The notes: a model not told the origin generated them from the sequence alone. Counted from the stretch's first letter, positions 26,087 to 34,445 are shown. The stretch: DNA of 34,582 bases from Acidobacteriaceae bacterium (GCA_003169715.1 PNAR01000330.1:1-34582); one strand, 5' to 3'. Program-made: numbers and translations.

Positions 26087-26830
26087 TTACTTCGCTTTAA
26101 AAGTGAAATTCACTGCGGCCGGCTTTCCGGCCGCTACAGTCACTTTCTGAGTTTGCGTTCCATATTCTTCCTGCCACGCGGTTAACGTGTAGCTTCCCGG
26201 CGCCAGCCCCTCAAGCTTGAAGTCGCCACTGTTATCGCTGACGGCATAAGGCCCTTTCACGACTGCCATATAGCCGTGCATCCAGGGATGGATATTGCAC
26301 TTCACGTTGATCGCGACTTCCGGATTCGCCCACGTTACATCGAAGGGTTGAGATCCGGGCGGTTGTGATTTATTCCATTCTGAATTGTTCTTAGGTTGCG
26401 GATGGATGTTGTGGGAGGTTTGGTCGCTGTTTACGACCTTGAAGTGCTGGCCGGGGTTTAGCGCGATTACATGGGGAATATACTGGCAGCCCTTTTGATC
26501 CCAAGTCTGCATCTGGGTAGAGTTCGCTTCGTTGCCCGAAAGCCCTTGGGTGACATAGACAACGACGTTTTGCAGTCCTCCATTTGAGCCTACTACGACA
26601 CTTTCGACTTTCACGGGATTGCTCGCGTGTTCCTTTGCGCAACTCGGCTCCTTGGACATATCAATGGATCGTTCGTGCGGCGCCGTCCCATCGAGTTTGA
26701 CAGTGCCGGCAACGCTTCCGCCCGATGGCGGGGCAGCGTCCACCTTTTGACCCAGGATCATTACTCCCAGCCCGAGCAATAAGAATGCAGAAAACAGTGC
26801 CGCCAATTTGTATTTGTACCCGGTCTTCAT
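26087..26830 (-). CDS. Exported cupredoxin-like protein with C-terminal carboxypeptidase-regulatory-like domain
   Basis: 'FKVVNSDQTSHNIHPQP' + 'VKCNIHPWMHGYMAVV' (possible His/Cys/His/Met copper ligands), then 'SGDFKLEGLAPGSYTLTAWQEEYG'. Start placed at MKTGYKYKLAALF. Confidence 0.78.
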   Translation of the reverse strand: MKTGYKYKLAALFSAFLLLGLGVMILGQKVDAAPPSGGSVAGTVKLDGTAPHERSIDMSKEPSCAKEHASNPVKVESVVVGSNGGLQNVVVYVTQGLSGNEANSTQMQTWDQKGCQYIPHVIALNPGQHFKVVNSDQTSHNIHPQPKNNSEWNKSQPPGSQPFDVTWANPEVAINVKCNIHPWMHGYMAVVKGPYAVSDNSGDFKLEGLAPGSYTLTAWQEEYGTQTQKVTVAAGKPAAVNFTFKAK

Positions 26831-26852
26831 GGAACGCTCCCTGACCTGCGAT

Positions 26853-27761
26853 TTACTGTTGTGGAGCAGGCGCCGGCGTTGCTGCGGGCGTCGCCTCCGG
26901 AACCGGTGCGTTTGGATCAATCGGTTTCAATCCCAGTTGCTTTGCAATCTGTCTTTCCTTTGAGTGCATGGGTTGCAGCGTGCGCAAGTAGAAAACCAAG
27001 TCCCATGCCTCATCTGGTTTCACGTTATCGGCAAATGACGGCATAGGAGTTCCGTCGAGCCCCGTCATGAAAATCTTGTAGATATCCTGGTCGGAGCTGC
27101 CACATTTAGGTCGAGTACCGTCCGTGAAGTCGTATGGCTTGATGGGGCGGTTCTGGTCGTCTTGTAGGGTGTCCGCAGAAGGGCCGTTCGCTTTGCCCTC
27201 GACGCCGTGACACTTCCAGCATTCCAGCTTTTGGAACAATACCTGGCCAGTTTTAATCCTGTCCGCGGTGACTTCCGGTTCTGGAGGAATCTGAATCGGC
27301 GTTCCTGGCTTCTCCGTCTGGAACTTTGGCGAGAAGTGTTTGACGTAGGCAACCAGGTCAGCTCGCTGCTGCCTTGTAAAGGTATTCCACGGAGGCATAT
27401 TCGAACGATCCAGGCCGCGAGCGATGGTATCGAAGAGGTCCTCGTCGGTGGGTAAGGTGCCAGTCGGGGTAGAGCGGCACTTGAACTGGCCGAGGGTGAA
27501 GTTACGGGGCTTGGGATCGAGCCATGGCTCGTTCGCGCCCATTCCGTCGCCGTCATCGCCGTGGCACCCCACGCAATAGCGGCGGTAATCCATCGCGGCG
27601 GCTTTGGCATGGCCCGTCACGTTGCCAATATGGCTTTCCGTTCCCAACCGCTGGTCTTCCTGGTACCTGGTTATTTGCGCAGACGCAGAGCCGGATAGCG
27701 CGAAAAATACGCCTACGGTTACACTCACGACTAACGAACATTTCAGTAGAGTTGCGCGCAT
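26853..27761 (-). CDS. Di-haem c-type cytochrome, exported
   Basis: Signal peptide; CVGCHGDDGDG and CWKCHGVEGKANG, each followed by a class-I-like domain with 'SNMPPW' / 'TPMPSF' distal Met regions. Confidence 0.92.
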   Translation of the reverse strand: MRATLLKCSLVVSVTVGVFFALSGSASAQITRYQEDQRLGTESHIGNVTGHAKAAAMDYRRYCVGCHGDDGDGMGANEPWLDPKPRNFTLGQFKCRSTPTGTLPTDEDLFDTIARGLDRSNMPPWNTFTRQQRADLVAYVKHFSPKFQTEKPGTPIQIPPEPEVTADRIKTGQVLFQKLECWKCHGVEGKANGPSADTLQDDQNRPIKPYDFTDGTRPKCGSSDQDIYKIFMTGLDGTPMPSFADNVKPDEAWDLVFYLRTLQPMHSKERQIAKQLGLKPIDPNAPVPEATPAATPAPAPQQ

Positions 27762-27773
27762 CGCTATCCCTTT

Positions 27774-29144
27774 CTAGAAGTCGAAGTCAAATCCGAGTAA
27801 AAGACTGCTGCTGCTGAGGTCGCCGCCATCGGGCGCGGTGCCACGCTGCCGGGTCCACGAATACTCGTTGTGCCAGGCGAAACCGGCCCGGCTGGTCATA
27901 ATCGGGTAGTAGCGGTATCCGATGGTGTACATGTCAACATCGCCGAAATTCGATGCGCTGGTAGGATCTGCCTGTTGAGACATGCGCTCCCACTCCGAGC
28001 GCTGGATGAAGATCAATTGAGGGCTGTAAACGTAGTGAGTTTCCAGCATGTACCCATTCCACGTCGGAGCCCGAGCGCCGACCGGAAGGGTCGTGCCGGG
28101 GATGTTATTATTCACGATAGTTCCACCGGGTAGATCGCCATATCCGGCGCCGAACCACGCGCTGTCGGAGCCGTGTTGGGTCACCGCCAGGAAATCAAGC
28201 TTCCCAAAATAGAACAATCCAACGAAGCCCTCGCGGCTGTAGGATTTATTCCCAATCGCGGCGCCGGGAATGATGCTTCCTCCGTTTTGTGTGATGTACG
28301 TGGTCGGCGCTTCTCCGACCATGGCATAGGCGCCAATGCGATCCACCCCGAGTTTTCCGACGTCGAAGGCCTGGCTGGCGGCAAAGAATCCGCTATAAGA
28401 GTTTCCGTATGAAAGATTCACATTGCCGTCGCTGGAACTCAGCAATGCAGCGGATACGCGGGTACGGTCGTTGACGGAGTGGCCCATCCACTCCACACCG
28501 AGCTGGTTGTCGCCAATTTGCCCAAAGATGTTGCCATCCCCTTGCGGAATGAAGTGATAAGTCTGGTAAATCCCAGAAATGCTCGTTAGAGTCAGAATTC
28601 TTTTTTCGGAAACGAGGTTATCAAGCTCGAATTTGCCAAGCTTTACGTTCAACCATGGGCTGCCAAAGATATTGTCGAGCCGGGCGAAGACCTGCTCAAA
28701 ATGGAAAGAGGCCGTGGGGTCGGATGAGGGAAGGACGTAAAAAGAAATGTTTTTATCCAACGTCCCGCCGGTGTGGAAGTCGAGACCGGAAAGGTCAAAA
28801 CCGTGGGATGTGACTTGAACTTCCCCGGAGTTGGGTCCCGCAGGTGTATCCACTAAAACCTTATTGGTGCTTTCCCGGTGCCAGTTTGGGGTAATGCGAA
28901 ATACGACCGGCCAGTAGGAAGGGTTCTGCCAGATCGGGGCGTCCCTGTCATTCATCAGCTGATAGCCGTTATCTTTGAATTTCTGCCCGAAGTAGTTGAG
29001 CATCGGCCATGCTTCGTGACAGGCCGAGCAGCGGAGTCCATATTTACGGGCGAAAGCAGGTAAGGCGTGGGCGCTAGAGGCAAATCCGAGAACTATGAAA
29101 ACAAAAAGCAATGCAGATGCAAGACTTCTACGGAACGAAGTCAT
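27774..29144 (-). CDS. Fused mono-haem cytochrome / outer-membrane beta-barrel protein (Cyc2-like)
   Basis: Signal peptide; 'LPAFARKYGLRCSACHEAWPMLNYFGQKFKDNGYQL' followed by a beta-strand-rich region ending '...LLLGFDFDF' (C-terminal Phe). Confidence 0.75.
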   Translation of the reverse strand: MTSFRRSLASALLFVFIVLGFASSAHALPAFARKYGLRCSACHEAWPMLNYFGQKFKDNGYQLMNDRDAPIWQNPSYWPVVFRITPNWHRESTNKVLVDTPAGPNSGEVQVTSHGFDLSGLDFHTGGTLDKNISFYVLPSSDPTASFHFEQVFARLDNIFGSPWLNVKLGKFELDNLVSEKRILTLTSISGIYQTYHFIPQGDGNIFGQIGDNQLGVEWMGHSVNDRTRVSAALLSSSDGNVNLSYGNSYSGFFAASQAFDVGKLGVDRIGAYAMVGEAPTTYITQNGGSIIPGAAIGNKSYSREGFVGLFYFGKLDFLAVTQHGSDSAWFGAGYGDLPGGTIVNNNIPGTTLPVGARAPTWNGYMLETHYVYSPQLIFIQRSEWERMSQQADPTSASNFGDVDMYTIGYRYYPIMTSRAGFAWHNEYSWTRQRGTAPDGGDLSSSSLLLGFDFDF

Positions 29145-29205
29145 TCAGCCCTCCTGACAGGTAAATCGAAACCGCACTCACAAACTTCTTGCGCGCACCC
29201 CACAA

Positions 29206-29223
29206 AGTGCGCGTGGACGCACT
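29206..29223. promoter_or_regulatory. Palindromic operator candidate AGTGCG-n6-CGCACT
   Basis: Perfect 6-bp arms overlapping the predicted transcription start of the 29247..29225 promoter. Confidence 0.5.
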
Positions 29224-29224
29224 A

Positions 29225-29252
29225 ATTATCATGTCGGTTATGCGTGTGTCAA
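29225..29252 (-). promoter_or_regulatory. Sigma70-like promoter TTGACA-16-GATAAT driving the respiratory cluster
   Basis: Minus strand: -35 at 29252-29247, -10 at 29230-29225, about 80 nt upstream of the Cyc2-like start. Confidence 0.65.
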
Positions 29253-29304
29253 GAAAAAATCAGAAATGCCGTTAAAACACGGAAAAAGTAAATGCAAAAA
29301 TCCA

Positions 29305-29970
29305 TTAGACGCCGCGCAAGAAAATTTCTGCGACGTGACGGGCCATGACCCGAGCGCGCGCACGGTCCTGTCCGAGGGCGACAGGACGAAGAAAACCGAA
29401 ACCAAAACCCAGCAAGCCAATAAATCTTGCCAGTCCGTGCAGTTCGTCGAGGGTCAGAGATCTGCATTCCTTAAAATGTTTAAGCCGCTCGACGATGGCG
29501 TCGGCATGCCGGGAAGTGCCGACGCGACTCAGGACCTTTCCGACTTCGGGATCAAGTAAAGCTCGAGGAATGATCACTCGGAGGAAATCCCGGTCTTCCC
29601 ACATGCGCTGAAGTTCCCACTCCAGCAACTGGAGGAACTCCAGGGAGAAGCTTTGTGCAAGAGGAACATGAGCGTTTAAATCCACCACTTCGCGCGCGAC
29701 GCGGTCCTGGATGATGGCCAGAAGAAGTCCTTCTTTGCCGGTAAAATACCGATGGATAAGCCCCTCGGCACATCCCGCGCAAGCGGCGATCTCGCGAGTG
29801 GTGGTGGCCTCGTATCCCCGGCATGCAAAGAGTTTGATTGCGGCGGCGAGGAGCGCTTGCTGTTTGGCCGCGCGATCACGCCGCCGTTTTGGCCTGACTC
29901 CAGATCTTGCCGCAGAGCGCGGGTGCTGCGGAGTAATCTTGCTCTTGCGAGACTGATTGAAAGATTTCAT
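29305..29970 (-). CDS. TetR-family transcriptional regulator
   Basis: 'AKQQALLAAAIKLFACRGYEATTTREIAACAGCAEGLIHRYFTGKEGLLLAII'. Confidence 0.92.
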   Translation of the reverse strand: MKSFNQSRKSKITPQHPRSAARSGVRPKRRRDRAAKQQALLAAAIKLFACRGYEATTTREIAACAGCAEGLIHRYFTGKEGLLLAIIQDRVAREVVDLNAHVPLAQSFSLEFLQLLEWELQRMWEDRDFLRVIIPRALLDPEVGKVLSRVGTSRHADAIVERLKHFKECRSLTLDELHGLARFIGLLGFGFGFLRPVALGQDRARARVMARHVAEIFLRGV

Positions 29971-30018
29971 ATCGGATGCGTCCGAATGATAATGTTTGCC
30001 AAGCGACGGTATGACTCC

Positions 30019-30942
30019 ATGAGACCTGTGATGTCAAGCATTAGTTTTGTTTTCTTGAAAATTTCGCGCGAATACTGTTTCTTAAGGCTCCATACTTTGC
30101 TGGGGGCACTGATCCTGGTCATGTTGATCTCCCCGCTGCAAGCGCGGGAAAAAGCCAAGAAAGTTGATTATGGAGCGGGCTTGAGCGTGGAAATCGCGTC
30201 ACCAGAAACCGAAGTTCTGCAAGCCGTTGAGGACGTCGCCGACGACGGGATCATTCAAGGGACCAAGGAATACAACAAGGACGAGAATATTAGCGGAGCG
30301 TCTTCCGTTGCCTCAACCCCGCTATACCCTGCGTGGACTGGCCCAGGAAAGGTTTTCTACAAGGTTCGAACCGAAGCGCTGGATCCGCGTAATTTCAAAG
30401 AAGGCGGCGATGTGGGGACGCTGGCGGTGCGATACATTGTGCAAAGTGCCGGCCCAGGCAAGACTACCTTGCGCATTGATGCGGTCTTTGTCGAAGATTT
30501 TCGACGGACCGTCCATCCTTCCAATGGCATGGTGGAAACGAGCGAGTATAAAGACATTACCGATCATCTCGACCAAATGCACTTGCGACAAAAAGAAACT
30601 GACGAGACCGCAAAAAAACGCGAGCAGGACGTTGCCCGACGCGAACTGCTTCGTGCGCCGAGCGACAACAACAACAACGCGTCCCGTCTGGCCGCTGCGC
30701 AATTCTCATCTCAGACGCTAGAACAGCACATACAGGATTTGCGGCATCAGGTGGAGCGCCGGGTGGCGGCCTCGGGCGCGTCCCTTAAATCGGCGCCTTT
30801 TCACACGGCGAGTACGCTCAAACCTCTTACTCCCGGTACGGAAGTAGTCATCTTGATTGTGACGCCTTACTGGTACGGGATAGAGACTCAGGATGGACAA
30901 CACGGGTGGCTCTTTCACGACCAAGTTGAGGCTTTGCCGTGA
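30019..30942 (+). CDS. Hypothetical exported/membrane protein with C-terminal SH3-like segment
   Basis: Hydrophobic N-terminus 'LHTLLGALILVMLISPLQA'; C-terminal 'GTEVVILIVTPYWYGIETQDGQHGWLFHDQVEALP'. The ORF-track start at 29752 overlaps TetR and is unlikely. Confidence 0.6.
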   Translation: MRPVMSSISFVFLKISREYCFLRLHTLLGALILVMLISPLQAREKAKKVDYGAGLSVEIASPETEVLQAVEDVADDGIIQGTKEYNKDENISGASSVASTPLYPAWTGPGKVFYKVRTEALDPRNFKEGGDVGTLAVRYIVQSAGPGKTTLRIDAVFVEDFRRTVHPSNGMVETSEYKDITDHLDQMHLRQKETDETAKKREQDVARRELLRAPSDNNNNASRLAAAQFSSQTLEQHIQDLRHQVERRVAASGASLKSAPFHTASTLKPLTPGTEVVILIVTPYWYGIETQDGQHGWLFHDQVEALP

Positions 30943-32195
30943 AGAGTGAGCGTTTGCAACGTTTCTGCGGATTGATCCTGTTCATAATTGCGTTCTGTGT
31001 CCTTGCACTTTGCAGCGAAAATCCCAATCCTTCCACCGAACGGACGTTTCCACAATCCAAAGCTGCGATTGAAAAAGTTATTAAAGCACTTACGATGTCG
31101 GGGCGTCTCCCGGTGCTGGACGGATTTGCAATTCCGGGAGAACGCCCGCTGGACCGCTTTCAGCGGGGATACTATCAATGCGCGGTTCAAGTATCCGCTG
31201 TTCCCTCCGGGGGTGCGAAAGTGCGCGTGAATGCAAAGATCACGGCTTGGTATACGGATCCAGTGTCATCGCGCTCTGGATATCAGACTTTGCCGTCAAA
31301 TGGGAGGATTGAAGCAGACCTGTTGGATCAGATTGGGCAGGCATTGGGTGTTGGCGCGGCGGAGAATGTTGGGTCGCAACGGGGGAAAGGCCCGGTCCAG
31401 GCGGCTGTGACCGAGACGGGCGAGCCTTCTATCTCAGCTCCGATGCCGAGAATCCCCGAAGAAGCTCTGCATGGCTCGGCGATGGCTGTTCCGAATAAAG
31501 ACGGAGTGTCCTTGCAATCGCAAACTGACGCATTGGAAAAACATGAGCAGGAATTGGCTGACGAAGCGAAGAGCCTGGAAGAAATTCTGCAGAATCAATC
31601 CCACCCTACTAATTTAGCGGCAGTCAAGAAAACTGGGATACCGATTTTGCAGAGTCCGAGTGCGGACGCAAAAATCTTATTTCCAGCAACAGCCGGAGAC
31701 GAATTCGAAATCCTGGATATTAATTCCAATTGGGTGCATGTCCGAATCTCGGGACTTTCACGAGGATGGATTCGGCGGTCAGCACTGGAAATGCCCGAAG
31801 ATTCTTCCGCGAAACAAGCCGGCGCATCAGCTCAAAACATGGCCGAAGAATTTCGAATCGGCAACGAACAAATTGCGCCATTCCCCGGCGATTGGGAACC
31901 TCTGCGAGGAAAAATCGTGAAGATTGTTACGGTTCAAAAAGCGAAGGAGAGCGGTACGGCCACGGGGGCGGCGGCAAGACTTCAATTTGCGAAAGCGCTG
32001 TTCATGAAGGAGTATTCGAATGTTGCGACGACATCGGACACTCCCGCTGGCATTGTACTGATCTTCGATTCAGACGATGGCGGCATGATAGCCGCGACAT
32101 CAGCAACGTTAAAGCAGTGGCAGGCGGGTTCTGCGTCTGACGAAGAAATATGGCGGCAATGCTTTTTCGATCCTCCGGAACTTTCCGGGAAATAA
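30939..32195 (+). CDS. Hypothetical exported protein with an SH3-like domain
   Basis: GTG start with 4-nt overlap (GTGA); 'IPILQSPSADAKILFPATAGDEFEILDINSNWVHVRISGLSRGWIRRSAL' is SH3b-like. Confidence 0.65.
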   Translation: MKSERLQRFCGLILFIIAFCVLALCSENPNPSTERTFPQSKAAIEKVIKALTMSGRLPVLDGFAIPGERPLDRFQRGYYQCAVQVSAVPSGGAKVRVNAKITAWYTDPVSSRSGYQTLPSNGRIEADLLDQIGQALGVGAAENVGSQRGKGPVQAAVTETGEPSISAPMPRIPEEALHGSAMAVPNKDGVSLQSQTDALEKHEQELADEAKSLEEILQNQSHPTNLAAVKKTGIPILQSPSADAKILFPATAGDEFEILDINSNWVHVRISGLSRGWIRRSALEMPEDSSAKQAGASAQNMAEEFRIGNEQIAPFPGDWEPLRGKIVKIVTVQKAKESGTATGAAARLQFAKALFMKEYSNVATTSDTPAGIVLIFDSDDGGMIAATSATLKQWQAGSASDEEIWRQCFFDPPELSGK

Positions 32196-32209
32196 GATTC
32201 TGCCGCAAT

Positions 32210-32229
32210 GACGGGCGGGGACGCCCGTC
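32210..32229. terminator. Palindrome GACGGGCG-GGGA-CGCCCGTC between convergent genes
   Basis: Perfect 8-bp arms; no U-tract, so repeat-derived or bidirectional terminator function is uncertain. Confidence 0.5.
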
Positions 32230-32252
32230 TCTCCATTGCATTTCAATTTTCG

Positions 32253-32969
32253 TTATTTCCAGAAGAAGCCTGCGACGAGGAGAGCTACCTGGGCGGTGGC
32301 GAGAGTAAACCAAATCCGCCGCCGAAAGCGGGACCGGCGCAGATCCCTTTTCAAATCAATTTCGAGACCCTGGATAAATTCGAGCTCTCCCGGATCCACT
32401 TGCGGCTTTGCGTCGGGAATATTCGTCCGGGAAAGGCCCGCATAGGTAAGCTTCGGTTTGGCGGGGAGAAGAGCCTTAGGACCGCTGATTACAGATGACC
32501 AATGAACTAACAGGAGGAATCCAGGGGTGAAGCCCGGATCGGCGGGCATCGAAGTCAACTGAAGAGGAGTCTGTCTTTCCGGTGCGGCCGCATCCGCAAG
32601 ACTGCGCAGCAGAGATGTCCACCACATATGATTCAACTGGTCGCCTATCAATTCGCCGAGTTCAACAGGACGAGATTCCAGTTGCAGCGGTGGTAGCGTT
32701 TCCGGCGAGATCACGTCGCCCAGATTCGTGAAAATTGTCCGATACCAAGGCATGCTTAGCAGGTCGCCAGCTAACATTCCCGTATCCACGGGGCGAGATG
32801 TGAGAACCAGAGGGGGAAGGGTCTCGGGAGAAAATTTATCGCGCAAATTTCCGAGCAAAGACTTCCAGAGAGGACGCGTGAGACTCTCTGGCGGGGAAAA
32901 GTCGAGCGTGTAGGTTTCCTGGGCGTTGTTTTCAGAAGAACCTGGCGGAATCGCGTTTTGAGAAGGCAT
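32253..32969 (-). CDS. Hypothetical C-terminally membrane-anchored protein with three internal repeats
   Basis: Three about 40-aa units around 'L(R/G)D..SPETLPPL.L.SRPV..G.L.GD.L'; C-terminal 'IWFTLATAQVALLVAGFFWK' TM. Confidence 0.65.
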   Translation of the reverse strand: MPSQNAIPPGSSENNAQETYTLDFSPPESLTRPLWKSLLGNLRDKFSPETLPPLVLTSRPVDTGMLAGDLLSMPWYRTIFTNLGDVISPETLPPLQLESRPVELGELIGDQLNHMWWTSLLRSLADAAAPERQTPLQLTSMPADPGFTPGFLLLVHWSSVISGPKALLPAKPKLTYAGLSRTNIPDAKPQVDPGELEFIQGLEIDLKRDLRRSRFRRRIWFTLATAQVALLVAGFFWK

Positions 32970-33031
32970 TTTTTCTAAAGCTCTAGTGTAATTGGAGCGG
33001 GCGAGAAGACCAAACAGTCATTATGGTTGCG

Positions 33032-33108
33032 GAGGACGGGAGTCCTCACCTGCGGATTTCCGCAAGACTGGTGAGCTCGCTCACCTGCCCAGACGAGAGC
33101 GTCTGGGC
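33032..33108. repeat. Cluster of four consecutive perfect hairpins
   Basis: 33032-33047, 33052-33063, 33070-33085, 33087-33108, all read directly. Confidence 0.8.
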
Positions 33109-33164
33109 CTACGTGAATTTTGCGGTATTCTTCTAGGTACCCAACCCTAGGATTTATTCGAACT

Positions 33165-34445
33165 ATGATTAAAGCCGTCCGAGGAACGCGCGATCTGTTG
33201 CCGCCGGAAACCGCGCTATGGAATTCCGCCGAGGCGACGGTACGCGATGTATTCCGCGCTTACAACTTTCACGAAATTCGCACGCCGATTTTCGAGAGCA
33301 CCGAACTGTTCTCTCGAAGCGTGGGAGAAGAAACGGATATTGTCGCGAAAGAAATGTACACCTGGGAGGATCGCGGTCGCGCCCAGAGCGAAAAAGGGCA
33401 GTCACTTACCCTGCGCCCCGAAAATACCGCAGGAGTCGTTCGCGCATACATCGAACACAAACTCTGGGAGTGGGGATTAAACAAGCTCTACTACATCGGA
33501 CCGCAGTTTCGCCGCGAGCGTCCGCAGAAGGGACGCTACCGGCAGTTCTTTCAAATCGGTGCCGAGATCATCGGTCCTGCCAGCGCCGGTAGCGAGTCAC
33601 CCGCGCGCGATGCGGAAATTCTCGAACTGCTCGCGACATTGCTTGACCGGCTCGGAATCAAAGGCTGGAGTCTACAGCTCAATTCGGTTGGGTGTGCCAA
33701 AGACCGCGCCGCGTACAACGAAGCATTGCGGAAGGCGCTCGAACCGGTTGTGCCACGGATGTGCGTGGACTGTCAGCGTCGCGCAGTCACGAATCCATTG
33801 CGAGTCTTTGACTGCAAGGTTCCGGAAGATCAGCCGATTATCGAAACTCTGCCTCGCATCAGCCAATTCCTCGATGAGCCATGCCGCGAACATTTTCAGG
33901 CGGTTCAGGAAATTTTGAAATCAGTGGGAGTTGATTTCCAGTTAGATGACCGGCTGGTGCGCGGCCTCGATTACTACACTCGCACAGCTTTCGAATTCAC
34001 CCACGGCGCTCTGGGCGCACAAAATGCGATTCTCGGAGGAGGCCGCTACGACGGACTTTCTGAATCCCTCGGCGGACCGCAAGCCCCGGGCATAGGTTTT
34101 GCCATCGGTGAAGATCGCTTGATACTCGCGTTGCAGGAATCCGCCGAAACGGTCCAGCCTAAGCCCGATGTTTTTATCGCGCCTCTTGGTGCGGGCATGG
34201 ACCGTGAAGCCGCACGGCTCGCGCGGGAACTCCGCGCTCAGAACATTGTTGCCGAACTCGGCGATGAAACCTTCCGGCTAAAAAAATCTTTCGAAGCTGC
34301 CAGCAGGCTCAAAGCTCGCCATGTCCTTATCGTCGGAGAGAACGAAGTCAAAGCCGGCGCATTCGCCCTTAAGAATCAGGAAACGGGCGAGCAGATTTCC
34401 GTTCCTCGCGCAAATCTCGCGGAAAGAATCCGCGGAAAGCAGTAG
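33165..34445 (+). CDS. hisS: Histidyl-tRNA synthetase
   Basis: 'MIKAVRGTRDLLPPE', 'LRPENTAGVVRAYIEH', 'GPQFRRERPQKGRYRQFFQIGAEIIG', 'LVRGLDYYTRTAFE', 'LGGGRYDGL'. Confidence 0.97.
   Translation: MIKAVRGTRDLLPPETALWNSAEATVRDVFRAYNFHEIRTPIFESTELFSRSVGEETDIVAKEMYTWEDRGRAQSEKGQSLTLRPENTAGVVRAYIEHKLWEWGLNKLYYIGPQFRRERPQKGRYRQFFQIGAEIIGPASAGSESPARDAEILELLATLLDRLGIKGWSLQLNSVGCAKDRAAYNEALRKALEPVVPRMCVDCQRRAVTNPLRVFDCKVPEDQPIIETLPRISQFLDEPCREHFQAVQEILKSVGVDFQLDDRLVRGLDYYTRTAFEFTHGALGAQNAILGGGRYDGLSESLGGPQAPGIGFAIGEDRLILALQESAETVQPKPDVFIAPLGAGMDREAARLARELRAQNIVAELGDETFRLKKSFEAASRLKARHVLIVGENEVKAGAFALKNQETGEQISVPRANLAERIRGKQ

Noticed and set aside
33032-33164. T-box or other amino-acid riboswitch upstream of hisS
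   Set aside because: No T-box sequence or specifier architecture recognised; the hairpins look like stacked palindromic repeats.
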